Positions 1 to 7,928 of a stretch of 19,294 bases of DNA are shown piece by piece (position 1 is the first letter of the stretch; every line of letters starts with the position of its first letter). A program made the translations under genes and the position numbers. The notes under the pieces are model-generated. The model had not been told where the DNA came from. It did no database searches and worked only from the letters and a program-made list of their open reading frames with translations. The stretch is from Verrucomicrobia bacterium UBA1731. Lineage in GTDB: Bacteria > Verrucomicrobiota > Kiritimatiellia > RFP12 > UBA1067. The stretch spans positions 229-19,522 of the forward strand of contig DCIH01000116.1 of assembly GCA_002317575.1 (NCBI GenBank), given 5' to 3'.

Positions 1-393
1 ATGGAAAAGCAGATGCGCGCCGAACGCGAGAAACGCGCCATGATCGCCGAATCGGAAGGCGAGCGTCAGTCCAAGATCAACCGCGCCGAAGGCGAACGCC
101 AGCAGGCCATCGCGCTCTCCGAAGGCGAACGCGCCCGCCGCATCAACGAAGCGGAAGGCAAGGCGAAGGAAATCACGCTCGTCGCCGAGGCGCAGGCGGA
201 AGGCATCCGCAAGGTCGCCCAGGCGCTGAACGAACCCGGCGGCATTTCGTCCGTGAACATGCAGCTCGCGCAGAACTACCTCCAGCAGTTCGGAAATCTG
301 GCGAAGACGAACAACGCCATGATCGTCCCCGCGGACCTCGCCAATGTCGCGGGCATTCTCAAGGCGTGCTCCACGATCGTGAAGGAAGCGTAA
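1..393 (+). CDS. SPFH/band 7 (stomatin/QmcA-like) membrane protein, C-terminal fragment
   Basis: This is the C-terminal 130 residues of a stomatin/prohibitin-type protein. The ATG at base 1 is almost certainly an internal Met, because the fragment begins in the middle of the family's coiled-coil region. The charged coiled coil holds repeated AEGER/SEGER heptad-like units (about residues 7-70, with EGERQ three times), typical of the segment after the SPFH domain. It is followed by an Ala/Gly-rich hydrophobic oligomerisation tail (about 70-130). The membrane anchor and SPFH domain would lie upstream, outside the window. Such proteins form large membrane-associated oligomers, often with an NfeD partner. 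The stop is 8 bases before ddl, so co-transcription with the division cluster is likely. The exact subfamily cannot be told from the fragment. Confidence 0.85.
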   Translation: MEKQMRAEREKRAMIAESEGERQSKINRAEGERQQAIALSEGERARRINEAEGKAKEITLVAEAQAEGIRKVAQALNEPGGISSVNMQLAQNYLQQFGNLAKTNNAMIVPADLANVAGILKACSTIVKEA

Positions 394-401
394 AAGGCAA
401 A

Positions 402-1283
402 ATGAAGAAGATCTGCGTGTTGATGGGCGGCACCTCAAACGAGCGGTCCGTCTCCCTCCAGAGCGGCGCCAATGTCGTGAAGGCGCTTGAAGCACTCGGC
501 AAGTACGAAGTCGTTCCCGTCCAACTCGACGAAGACTCCGTGGACGCCGTCCCCGCATGCGACGCGGTGTTCCTCGCCCTTCACGGCGGCTACGGCGAAA
601 ACGGCGGCGTGCAGACCGCGCTGAACGCGCGCGGCGTCCCCTACACGGGCCCCGGTGCAGCCGCCTCCAAACTGGCGATGGACAAGATCGAGACAAAAAA
701 GGCGCTCGCGAAAGCCGGCGTGCCCACCGCGGCGTGGGCCGTGGTGACGGATCCCGCCGCCGCTTCGCCGATGGCGTTCCCGTGCGTCGTCAAGCCGCCG
801 CGGGACGGTTCGAGCGTGGGCATTTCCAAAGCGACGGACACAGCGTCCTTCCGCACGGCGCTCGCCGAAGCGCTCAAGGTGGACGGCCGCGAAGCGCTCG
901 TGGAGGCGTTTGTTCCCGGCCGGGAAATGACCGTCGCGGTGCTGAACGGCAAGGCGTTTCCGGTGGTGGAGATCTGCGCGCCCGGTGGCTGGTACGGCTA
1001 CAAAGAGAAATACCTTTCCGACGAAACGACGTATCCGTTCCCGACCGACGACTTCCTGCCCGAAATGCAGCGGCAAGCCGTCGCGGCGTACAACGCCTGC
1101 GGCTGCCGCGGCGTCACGCGCGTCGACTTCCGCGTCACCGACGCGGGCGAGATGTTCGTCCTCGAGCTGAACACGGTTCCGGGCATGACGGCCCACTCGC
1201 TCGTGCCGAAAGCCGCCGCCAAGACAGGACTTGATTTCCCGGCGCTGTGCGACGAAATTCTCGCCGCGGCGGCGTGCGACTGA
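402..1283 (+). CDS. ddl: D-alanine--D-alanine ligase
   Basis: This cytoplasmic ATP-grasp enzyme joins two D-Ala molecules to make the dipeptide that MurF adds to the peptidoglycan precursor. It has 293 residues, close to the usual DdlB size. Visible motifs are the N-terminal MGGTSNERSVSL loop (8-19), HGGYGENG (61-68), the ATP-grasp lysine segment KPPRDGSSVG (131-140), and the metal- and D-Ala-binding ELNTVPGMTAHSLVP stretch (255-269). The start at 402 is chosen because it begins directly with the first Rossmann-like strand (MKKICVLMGG) and has AAGG four bases upstream. A longer frame back to 366 would overlap the previous gene and add unrelated residues. It heads the ddl-ftsQ-ftsA-ftsZ order of classic dcw clusters. 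Confidence 0.96.
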   Translation: MKKICVLMGGTSNERSVSLQSGANVVKALEALGKYEVVPVQLDEDSVDAVPACDAVFLALHGGYGENGGVQTALNARGVPYTGPGAAASKLAMDKIETKKALAKAGVPTAAWAVVTDPAAASPMAFPCVVKPPRDGSSVGISKATDTASFRTALAEALKVDGREALVEAFVPGREMTVAVLNGKAFPVVEICAPGGWYGYKEKYLSDETTYPFPTDDFLPEMQRQAVAAYNACGCRGVTRVDFRVTDAGEMFVLELNTVPGMTAHSLVPKAAAKTGLDFPALCDEILAAAACD

Positions 1284-1287
1284 CGAC

Positions 1288-1293
1288 GAGGAG
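1288..1293 (+). promoter_or_regulatory. Ribosome binding site deciding the GTG start of ftsQ
   Basis: GAGGAG lies six bases before GTG at 1300. The in-frame ATG at 1231, still inside ddl, has no such site and would add 23 Arg-rich residues, so GTG is preferred. Confidence 0.7.
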
Positions 1294-1299
1294 CGCATC

Positions 1300-2157
1300 G
1301 TGGCGAAGAAAAACTCACGTCTGGAACATGCGGTGAAGAAAAGCAACCGCCCCCTGTACGCCGCTTTGGCGGTCGCGGCGCTGACGCTCGTCTCGGCGGC
1401 GTTTTATGGCGCGTGCGCGGCGTTCTCGCGGCTGTCGCAGGCCTGCCTGGAACAATGCCGCATAACGGACGCCAACGTCCAGGTCTCCATCGCGACCGGA
1501 AAGCTCCTCCCCGCACGGCTTGTCGCCAACCATTTCGGTCTCACGAACGGCGCCAATGCCGCCGAAATCCCGTATGGCGAACGCCGCGAACGCTTTCTGG
1601 CCGACATGCCAAACGCACGCGACGTGCGCATCACGCGGAAATCGCCGAACTTCGTTCACGTCGAGGTCGTGGAACGCACGCCTACGGCACGCATCGCGTC
1701 AGCCTTGAACGCGGCGACTATCACGCGGTGCGTCGATTCGGACGGCGTGGTGTTCTACTATCCACCCCGGGAAACGGCCCTTCTGCCGATCATCCGCGTG
1801 GCCGGCGCCAAGACACCCAAGGACGGATCCGCAGTGGACGGACTCGCGAAAGCCGCGCTACGCCTTGCGGAAGAAGCCGCCGCGGATCCGTTCAACCAGC
1901 TGAAGATCCAGGACGTCGACGCATCCGGAAAGGACTTCCTGGTCGCCACGCTCGGCGACGCGGCCCGCGCGAAATTGGCGTGGGCGGACATGGACGTCGA
2001 TTCGCCCTCCGCACGCGAATCCCTGCGGCGACAGCTTTCCCGGCTCCAGCATGCCATCCAGACCAAGGTGGCCGAAGGCGCAAGACTCTGGAACGCCACC
2101 GACTACGGAACGCCGGGGCGCGTGTACGCGACCGATCCGCTCGCCGCCGGCAACTGA
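1300..2157 (+). CDS. ftsQ: Cell division protein FtsQ (POTRA-type)
   Basis: FtsQ is a single-pass inner-membrane divisome protein that links early (FtsA/FtsZ) and late (FtsB/L/W/I) division proteins. The 285-residue product has a short basic cytoplasmic tail (about 1-18), one transmembrane helix rich in Ala/Leu/Val (about 19-42), then a periplasmic part. The segment around NARDVRITRKSPNFVHVEVVERTPTA fits the end of a POTRA domain and start of the FtsQ beta domain: a strand pattern ending in the 'ERxPxA' signature. FtsQ is poorly conserved in sequence, so the call rests on topology, that signature and the exact position between ddl and ftsA. It starts at GTG behind a good Shine-Dalgarno site, 16 bases after ddl. 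Confidence 0.85.
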   Translation: MAKKNSRLEHAVKKSNRPLYAALAVAALTLVSAAFYGACAAFSRLSQACLEQCRITDANVQVSIATGKLLPARLVANHFGLTNGANAAEIPYGERRERFLADMPNARDVRITRKSPNFVHVEVVERTPTARIASALNAATITRCVDSDGVVFYYPPRETALLPIIRVAGAKTPKDGSAVDGLAKAALRLAEEAAADPFNQLKIQDVDASGKDFLVATLGDAARAKLAWADMDVDSPSARESLRRQLSRLQHAIQTKVAEGARLWNATDYGTPGRVYATDPLAAGN

Positions 2158-2171
2158 AAGGAACGCCGTTC

Positions 2172-3383
2172 ATGAATCTCGAAGATCCCGTGGCCGCGCT
2201 TGAAATCGGAACATCGCGCACCGTGCTCGCCGTGGGCGAACCGATCGCGTCCGACCGCGTCCGCGTGGCCGTCACCGCCGAAATCCCCTCATCGGGCGTC
2301 CGGCTCAGCCAGATCACGGACGTGGCACAGGCCGGCGTATCCGTCGCGTCCGTGCTCAAACGCGCCGAAAAGGACGGCGGTTACCGCGTGTCGGAATCCG
2401 CGCTCGTCGTTTCCGGCTCGCACGTCGCGACGCAACACGTCACGACGACCTGGCCGATCGACGCAAAATCGCGCAAGGTCACCGAAGAGGACGTGGCCGC
2501 CATCTACAACCAGTCGTTGCGCGCGGACGTCGATCGCGAATCGCGCGTTCTGCTCGACGCCCAGGAACAGGGATACGGTTTGGACGACGTCGAAGACGTG
2601 GACAATCCCGTGGGTCTCACGGGCGACCTGCTCAAGCTGAACACGCTGCTCGTCCACGGTCCGAAAGCCCGGTTGGAAGACCAGCGAACCGCCGCCGAAC
2701 GCGCGAAACTGGCCGTGACCGACACCTTCTTCTCGGGATCGTGCGCCGCCGCCGCCGTTCTGCGCGCGCCGGACCGCGCCGCCGGCGCGTTGGTGATTGA
2801 CTTGGGCGGCGGCTGCACGCCGTTCACCGCCTGGGCGGACGGGAAGCTCGCGCTTGCGGGCGTCGTTCCCGTGGGTGGGGACCATGTCACGAACGATGTG
2901 CGCGTCGCGTTCGGCATTTCCCTTTCACAGGCCGAAGAACTGAAGAAACGCGCCTCGGCGATTCTCTCGCCCGACCGGGCCGACGGGCGCATCGACCTCC
3001 CGAAATCCGTCATGTCGTCCGGTCCGGAAACCCTCTCAAAACACGCGCTTGACGTGGTGGTCAATGCCCGGTTGTCCGAGCTTTTCGCCATCATCCGCGA
3101 AAAGCTGGACGAAGCGAACCTCCTTCACCGCATCGGCGCCGGCGTGTTCCTCGTGGGCGGTGGCGCACAATTCGCCCATGTCGCCGAACTCGCCGAGACG
3201 GTCTTCGGCCTCCCCACCCGCGTCGCCACGCTCGTGCCCGAAATCGAGGGGCTCGAAAAGAAGGAATTCCCCGCCGCCTACGCGACCATCGCAGGGCTTC
3301 TGCTGCTGGCGCTGAGATCAGGCGACGATCCGACGCTCGTGGACACGGTCAAGAACATCTGGAAGAAGGTCACCCGCAAATGA
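2172..3383 (+). CDS. ftsA: Cell division protein FtsA (actin-like FtsZ anchor)
   Basis: FtsA is an actin-like ATP-binding protein that tethers FtsZ to the membrane. It has 403 residues, close to the usual length. The phosphate-1 strand is ALEIGTSRT (9-17); the Glu there is normal for FtsA. The 1C-type insert follows, ending near NPVGLTG (145-151). Phosphate 2 is VIDLGGGCTPFTAW (208-221), where the usual GGGTxD reads GGGCTP. The adenosine loop is VGGGAQF (328-334). The C-terminal amphipathic helix (about 388-403, VDTVKNIWKKVTRK) is the expected membrane-targeting sequence. The ATG at 2172 has AAGGA about ten bases upstream. Its stop codon overlaps the ftsZ start (ATGA), implying translational coupling. 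The substituted phosphate-2 Thr and Asp suggest altered nucleotide handling. Confidence 0.93.
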   Translation: MNLEDPVAALEIGTSRTVLAVGEPIASDRVRVAVTAEIPSSGVRLSQITDVAQAGVSVASVLKRAEKDGGYRVSESALVVSGSHVATQHVTTTWPIDAKSRKVTEEDVAAIYNQSLRADVDRESRVLLDAQEQGYGLDDVEDVDNPVGLTGDLLKLNTLLVHGPKARLEDQRTAAERAKLAVTDTFFSGSCAAAAVLRAPDRAAGALVIDLGGGCTPFTAWADGKLALAGVVPVGGDHVTNDVRVAFGISLSQAEELKKRASAILSPDRADGRIDLPKSVMSSGPETLSKHALDVVVNARLSELFAIIREKLDEANLLHRIGAGVFLVGGGAQFAHVAELAETVFGLPTRVATLVPEIEGLEKKEFPAAYATIAGLLLLALRSGDDPTLVDTVKNIWKKVTRK

Positions 3384-4450
3384 ACGATGCAATGTCACGG
3401 TTTCTTCTGCTCGGCGTGGGCGGCATGGGCGCCGAAACGGCACGCCGCACGGCCAACGCCTACGGACCCGGCATCCGCGTGCACGCCGTCGACACGGACG
3501 CCGCCATCGGCGCGGACGCATCCATACCCTTCACGCTGCTCGGCGGCAGCCGATTGGCGGGGCAGGGCGCCGGCGGCCACGCCGCAGCGGCGCGCGCCGC
3601 CGTGCAGGACGCGCCCGCGCAACTCGACCCCGTTTTCGCCGGCGTGCAGCTCGCCGTCGTCGTGACGGCGCTGGGTGGCGGCACCGGCGGCGGCGCCACC
3701 GTCGAAATCCTGAAGCGGCTCCGTTCGCGCGGCGTGGCCACGCTGTTGTTCGCGACAACGCCCTTCGCGTTCGAAGGAGAGGAAAAACGCCGCGCCGCGC
3801 AAACGGCCGCGGCCGGCGCCGAACAGGAAGCCGATGCCTCAGTCATCCTTCCCCTGGACGATCTGGTGAAGAACGCTGGCACGGATGTCGCCAAAGACGC
3901 GCTGGCCGACGCCGAGCGCGTGCTCGCCGAAGGGATCACCCTTCTGTGGCGGCTGCTCGAGAAGCCCGGCTATGTCAAGCTCAACGCGGAGCAGATCATC
4001 GACGCGTTGCGCACGAAGGGCCGCGCGCGGTTTGCCGTCGCCGAGGCGGAAGGTCCAGACCGCGCGAGACGCGTCCTCGACCGGATGGCAGCCAGTCCCC
4101 TGCTGACGCAGGGCGGAGCACGCACGCGCGAAATCGTGCTGGGCGTTCTCGCCGGAGACGATCTGCGCCTTTCCGAACTCGGCGTTCTCGCCGACGGCAC
4201 GCGCGACCTGCTCGGCCTTTCCGCGAAATTCGCCATCGGCACCGTGCACGACGACGCGCATTACGGCGGAAGAATCGCCGCCGTGGTGCTCGCATTCGAC
4301 GAATCGGCCGCGCCGCACGGCAGGAAGACGGAAGACCAAAAGGCCCTCGCGCAGGGCGGACGCGTCGGCGGCTCTTCGGAGAACCTCTGGCACGACGAAG
4401 ACCTCGATGTGCCGACCTTCATGCGCCGCCACCTCACGCTCGACCGATGA
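3380..4450 (+). CDS. ftsZ: Divergent FtsZ (tubulin-like division GTPase)
   Basis: FtsZ polymerises with GTP into the division ring. The 356-residue protein keeps the N-terminal GVGGMG glycine loop (12-17), a DTDA loop (38-41; usually NTDA), the tubulin signature as GGGTGGG (99-105; usually GGGTGTG), and TPFAFEG (127-133). Its C-terminal tail DEDLDVPTFMRR (339-350) matches the conserved FtsZ peptide that binds FtsA. It is strikingly divergent at the T7 synergy loop. Aligned without gaps against E. coli FtsZ between the shared PG and DRA anchors (29 residues in both), the catalytic NxDxxD becomes KxNxxQ (200-205). GTP hydrolysis may therefore be weak or absent. It overlaps ftsA and mutL by 4 bp each. 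A second Met at residue 5 is an alternative start. Confidence 0.88.
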   Translation: MNDAMSRFLLLGVGGMGAETARRTANAYGPGIRVHAVDTDAAIGADASIPFTLLGGSRLAGQGAGGHAAAARAAVQDAPAQLDPVFAGVQLAVVVTALGGGTGGGATVEILKRLRSRGVATLLFATTPFAFEGEEKRRAAQTAAAGAEQEADASVILPLDDLVKNAGTDVAKDALADAERVLAEGITLLWRLLEKPGYVKLNAEQIIDALRTKGRARFAVAEAEGPDRARRVLDRMAASPLLTQGGARTREIVLGVLAGDDLRLSELGVLADGTRDLLGLSAKFAIGTVHDDAHYGGRIAAVVLAFDESAAPHGRKTEDQKALAQGGRVGGSSENLWHDEDLDVPTFMRRHLTLDR

Positions 4451-6342
4451 CGCGCGACGGACACATTCGGCTCCTGCCCGTCCATGTGGCGAACAAGATC
4501 GCTGCGGGCGAGGTCGTGGAACGCCCCGCGGCCGCGCTCAAGGAACTGCTCGAGAACGCGCTTGACGCGCGCGCGCGCCGCATCGACGTCTCCGTGACGG
4601 CCGGCGGCAAAAAACTCGTTTCCGTACGCGACGACGGCTGCGGCATGAACCGCGAAGACGCGCTCATGTCGCTGGAACGCCAGGCGACGTCCAAGATCCG
4701 CGATGTGGATGACATCGAACGCATCGACACGCTCGGTTTCCGGGGTGAAGCCATCCCGTCCATCGCGGCCGTCTCGCGCTTTACGCTCGTCACGCGCCCC
4801 CAGGACGCCGAAGAGGCGACGCGCGTGAAGGTCAACGCCGGCGTCGTCGCCGAAGTGTCGACATGCGGCGCTCCGCCCGGAACGACCGTGGAAGTCCGAG
4901 ACCTCTTCTGCAACGTCCCCGCGCGGCTCAAGTTCCTGCGGTCGTTCGCCACGGAAGAGGAACATGTGCGCGCCACGTTCGTCGACCACGCCCTCGCCCA
5001 TCCCGATGTCGGATTCTCGCTGACGCTGGACGGACGAGAAGCATACCGCTTTGCGCCGAACGCAACCCTCGAAGAGCGCGTCGCCGATCTGTTCGGCGCC
5101 GACTTCGCCGCCGCGCTCATTCCTGTCGGCACGCCGGAAGGACAGGGCGTCCACGAGAACGACGGACCGCGCGTCATCGTGCATGGCTATGTCGAGCGTC
5201 CCGGAAGCGCCTATACGACGCGCCACGACCAGTTCATTTTCGTGAACGGCCGCCCCGCCTCGGCGGCCATCATCGCGCGCGCCGTCAAAGACGCCTGCCC
5301 CACGCGCCAGGCCGACGCCCGCCCGGCCATGATCCTCTTCATCGACCTGCCGCCGGCCGATGTCGACGTCAACGTCCATCCCGCGAAACGCGAGGTGCGT
5401 TTCCGTCATCCGATGGATGTCAAGAACGCCATCTGCGACGCGTTCGCCGCCGCACTCGCGGCAACGCCCGCCTCTGCCAGCGCGACCATCGCGGAGGCCC
5501 CGCCTCCGGAACCTTCGACGCCACGCCGCTTGCCTGACGCGATGGATATCCTCGCGCCCACATCGGGAGATGTGAACAATCCCTTCCTGAAGCAGGCGCC
5601 CTTCCAGCCGACGCTACCGCGCGCCACGCCGGCAGGGACGAACGCATCGGCAGGGATGGACGCACCGGCAGAGCCGGCCGCATCGGCAGGGACAGACGCT
5701 TCGGGCGGGGCATCCTCCGCACAGCCGGCGACGGATGCATTCGGGCTTCAGAGCCCTTCGGGACCATGGCGCTTTTTCAATTTCCTCGCGCAGACAGCGT
5801 CCGGCTATTTCCTGCTGGAAACCGACGCGGGCGTCGTGACGCTGAATCCCATCGCGGCGCAGGAGCGCATCATCTACGAGAAGCTACTCAAACGAGACGC
5901 GGATGGCCGCGCCGCGTCGCAGCAGCTGCTGCTGCCGGAAACGGCCCAGTTCTCGCCCGTCGAATCGGCGCGGCTCAAGGCGTTTCTCCCGGTTCTCGAA
6001 GCGCAGGGATTCGCGCTGGAGGAATTCGGCCGCGACACATGGAAGATCGACGCCGTTCCCGCCGTCGTTGCGGAAACCGGCGCTGCAAAACTGCTTGCGT
6101 CAATCGTCTACGATCTCACGGAAAACGGTTCGCGACGTGGCGGAAATGCCTGGCGTGAGGAATTGACCGCGCGTTCGCTCGCGCGCAGTTTCGCGGGCGC
6201 CGCGCGAAAGTTTACGGCGGACGGCGCCAGGAAACTCGTCGAGGATCTCGCCCGCACCAGCATGCCGTATGTGTGCCCGCGCGGAAAACCGGTGATGATC
6301 TTCGTCTCCAACCGCGAACTTGAGCGCAAGTTTTCGCGGTAA
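4447..6342 (+). CDS. mutL: DNA mismatch repair protein MutL (apparently without endonuclease site)
   Basis: MutL is the GHKL ATPase that links mismatch recognition by MutS to strand incision. Of 631 residues, the N-terminal ATPase domain shows ELLENALDA (33-41), DDGCGM (62-67) and GFRGEA (97-102), followed by the transducer domain with FVNGRP and VDVNVHPAKREVRF. A Pro/Ala-rich linker with an 18-bp minisatellite joins it to the C-terminal dimerisation domain (about 440-631). There, the canonical DQHAAHER metal-binding motif reads NPIAAQER (467-474), and the late CPHGRP motif reads CPRGKP (610-615), so the nicking activity of most bacterial MutLs looks lost. The ATG overlaps the ftsZ stop (ATGA). 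The usual partner mutS is not nearby. It ends 24 bases before the convergent rluA-like gene. Confidence 0.95.
   Translation: MTRDGHIRLLPVHVANKIAAGEVVERPAAALKELLENALDARARRIDVSVTAGGKKLVSVRDDGCGMNREDALMSLERQATSKIRDVDDIERIDTLGFRGEAIPSIAAVSRFTLVTRPQDAEEATRVKVNAGVVAEVSTCGAPPGTTVEVRDLFCNVPARLKFLRSFATEEEHVRATFVDHALAHPDVGFSLTLDGREAYRFAPNATLEERVADLFGADFAAALIPVGTPEGQGVHENDGPRVIVHGYVERPGSAYTTRHDQFIFVNGRPASAAIIARAVKDACPTRQADARPAMILFIDLPPADVDVNVHPAKREVRFRHPMDVKNAICDAFAAALAATPASASATIAEAPPPEPSTPRRLPDAMDILAPTSGDVNNPFLKQAPFQPTLPRATPAGTNASAGMDAPAEPAASAGTDASGGASSAQPATDAFGLQSPSGPWRFFNFLAQTASGYFLLETDAGVVTLNPIAAQERIIYEKLLKRDADGRAASQQLLLPETAQFSPVESARLKAFLPVLEAQGFALEEFGRDTWKIDAVPAVVAETGAAKLLASIVYDLTENGSRRGGNAWREELTARSLARSFAGAARKFTADGARKLVEDLARTSMPYVCPRGKPVMIFVSNRELERKFSR
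5626..5715 (+). repeat. 18-bp imperfect minisatellite in the MutL linker
   Basis: About five 18-bp units, best seen at 5644-5661, 5662-5679 and 5680-5697 (type GCATCGGCAGGGACAGAC), encode six-residue units of ASAGTD/ASAGMD type. The repeat lies in the flexible linker between the two MutL domains. Being a multiple of three, it can change copy number without shifting the frame. Confidence 0.65.
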
Positions 6343-6366
6343 AACGGCGAACATGCCTCTACATCG

Positions 6367-7059
6367 CTATCCGGCGTAGACGATATCGGCGGGCGGCGGC
6401 GCGGCGAACGAAAGCCGCTCGCCCGTGACCGGATGGTCGAACGACAGTTCGACGGCGTGCAACAGCGTGCGCGACGGCTTCACGCGCAGACAACGGTCGC
6501 GCACGGCATCGCCGTAGAGCGGATCGCCCACGACCGGATGGCCGAGGTGCGCGGCATGCACGCGGATTTGGTGCGTCCGCCCCGTTTCGATGCGGAATTC
6601 GACGAGCGCGAGCCCATTCGTCTTTCCAAGCGTCTCGTAGTTCGTGACCGCGCGCTTGCCGTCCTCGCCGTCAACCGCCATGCGTTTCGCGTCCCACGGC
6701 TTGCGCCCGATGAGCGTATCCACGCGGCCAGCGGCGGGCTTCGGCGCGCCATGCAACACGGCGAGATATGTCTTCGCGATGCGGCCATGATCCTCGAACT
6801 GGCGGCGAAGTGCCTGATACGCGCGCGGCGTTTTCGCGAACACCATGACGCCGCTCGTGTCCCGATCCAGACGGTGCACCACACCGGGACGCTGCTCGCT
6901 CCCGACATGCGCCATGCCCGGACGCTTCGCCACGAGCAGCTGCGTGAGCGCGCCCGTTTCGTGTCCGGGCGCGGGATGAACGATCATGCCGGCGGGTTTA
7001 TCCACCACCACGATTTCCGCATCCTCGAAGAGGATTCTGTCCTCGAGACCGGATTTCAT
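6367..7059 (-). CDS. RluA-family RNA pseudouridine synthase (no S4 domain)
   Basis: This enzyme isomerises uridine to pseudouridine in rRNA or tRNA. The 230-residue product shows the family markers in order: VDKPAGMIVHPAP (19-31), the catalytic HRLDRDTSG (62-70, Asp66), KTYLAVLHG, GRTHQIRVHAAHLGHPVVGDPLYG and LLHAVELSFDHP near the C-terminus. It starts directly at the catalytic domain without an N-terminal S4 domain, as in RluA rather than RluC/RluD, so the target site cannot be assigned. Its ATG overlaps the stop of the upstream permease gene (ATGA), so it is the last gene of the fab operon. It converges on mutL with 24 bp between the stops and no obvious hairpin terminator there. Confidence 0.93.
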   Translation of the reverse strand: MKSGLEDRILFEDAEIVVVDKPAGMIVHPAPGHETGALTQLLVAKRPGMAHVGSEQRPGVVHRLDRDTSGVMVFAKTPRAYQALRRQFEDHGRIAKTYLAVLHGAPKPAAGRVDTLIGRKPWDAKRMAVDGEDGKRAVTNYETLGKTNGLALVEFRIETGRTHQIRVHAAHLGHPVVGDPLYGDAVRDRCLRVKPSRTLLHAVELSFDHPVTGERLSFAAPPPADIVYAG

Positions 7060-7928
7060 GAGCGCCGTTCCCGCGTGGCGGGGTCAAGGCGGTCGCGAAG
7101 ATAATCCGCCAGATGATTGAAGGAGAGCACGAGCATGAAGATTGCGGCGGTGACGGATGTCATCTCCCACCATACGCCCTGCCACAGGCGGGCGCGCGCG
7201 TTGTTGATCATGACGCCCCAGCTCGGCTCGCCCTGAACACCGATGCCCAGAAAGGAAATGAACACCTCCGTCGCGACCGCGCCCGGAAAGCGGATGGAGA
7301 ACTGCACGAGAATGACATGCGCCACGTTGGGCAGGATATGGCGGAAGAGAATTCGCGCGTTGGAATAGCCCAACACGCGTGCCGCCTGCACATAGGCACG
7401 ATCCTTGTGCTTCATCACCTCGGCGCGGATCGTGCGGCACACGCCCACCCAGGTGGTGAGGCCGATGCCGAAGTAGATGCCCACGAGCCCTTGTCCGAGC
7501 ACCATGGAAATCGCGAGGATGAAAAGGAGTCCCGGCATCGACGCCACGGTCGCGCAAAGCCATGTGACGAACGAATCCGTCTTGCCGCCGAAATAACCGC
7601 CCAGAAGTCCCAGCAACACGCCCAGCGGAATTGCGATGAGCGATGTCATGACGCCCACGTGGAACGCGATGCGCGCGCCCTGCACGAGCCGCAACGCCAC
7701 GCTGCGCCCGAGATTGTCGGTGCCCAGCACGAAACGGCGTCCTTCGCCGTCGGCATCGCGCCTTGGATCGACGCTCCACGGCGGGAGATAGCGGGCCTGC
7801 TCGCAGGTCTCGTTGTAGGCGGGAACGACATCGCGCGCCTTGGCGACGCGGTACTGGACCTCGCCGAACACCGCCGCGCAGAAATACAGCGCGATGACCG
7901 CGAGACACAGCTTGACGGAGAACTTCAC
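7056..7928 (-). CDS. OppC/DppC-type ABC transporter permease
   Basis: This is a membrane subunit of the peptide/nickel/oligosaccharide ABC importer family. The 290-residue protein has an N-terminal transmembrane helix (about 5-22), a periplasmic stretch ending in the family's VLGTDNLGRSVALRLVQGARI block (68-88), then five further helices. The cytoplasmic EAA loop that contacts the ATPase is AARVLG...RILFRHILPN (182-201), and EVFISFLGIGVQGEPSWG (221-238) is typical of OppC/DppC. It starts at GTG 7928, overlapping the fabZ stop (GTGA). No OppB partner, ATPase or binding protein lies in the window, which is unusual: these permeases work as heterodimers. The substrate is unknown, and placement in a fatty-acid operon does not define it. 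Confidence 0.88.
   Translation of the reverse strand: MKFSVKLCLAVIALYFCAAVFGEVQYRVAKARDVVPAYNETCEQARYLPPWSVDPRRDADGEGRRFVLGTDNLGRSVALRLVQGARIAFHVGVMTSLIAIPLGVLLGLLGGYFGGKTDSFVTWLCATVASMPGLLFILAISMVLGQGLVGIYFGIGLTTWVGVCRTIRAEVMKHKDRAYVQAARVLGYSNARILFRHILPNVAHVILVQFSIRFPGAVATEVFISFLGIGVQGEPSWGVMINNARARLWQGVWWEMTSVTAAIFMLVLSFNHLADYLRDRLDPATRERRS

Noticed and set aside
435..1346. 303-codon open frame antisense to ddl, and many similar long antisense frames
   Set aside because: Shadow frames produced by high GC and strong codon bias; composition is Arg/His/Gly-rich without motifs, and the opposite strand codes for well-conserved proteins.
2199..2210. Glu instead of Asp in the FtsA phosphate-1 motif (ALEIGTS)
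   Set aside because: Glu at this place is normal in FtsA, including E. coli FtsA as I recall it.
6343..6366. Possible bidirectional terminator between mutL and the pseudouridine synthase gene
   Set aside because: Only 24 bp, with no stable stem followed by T residues on either strand.
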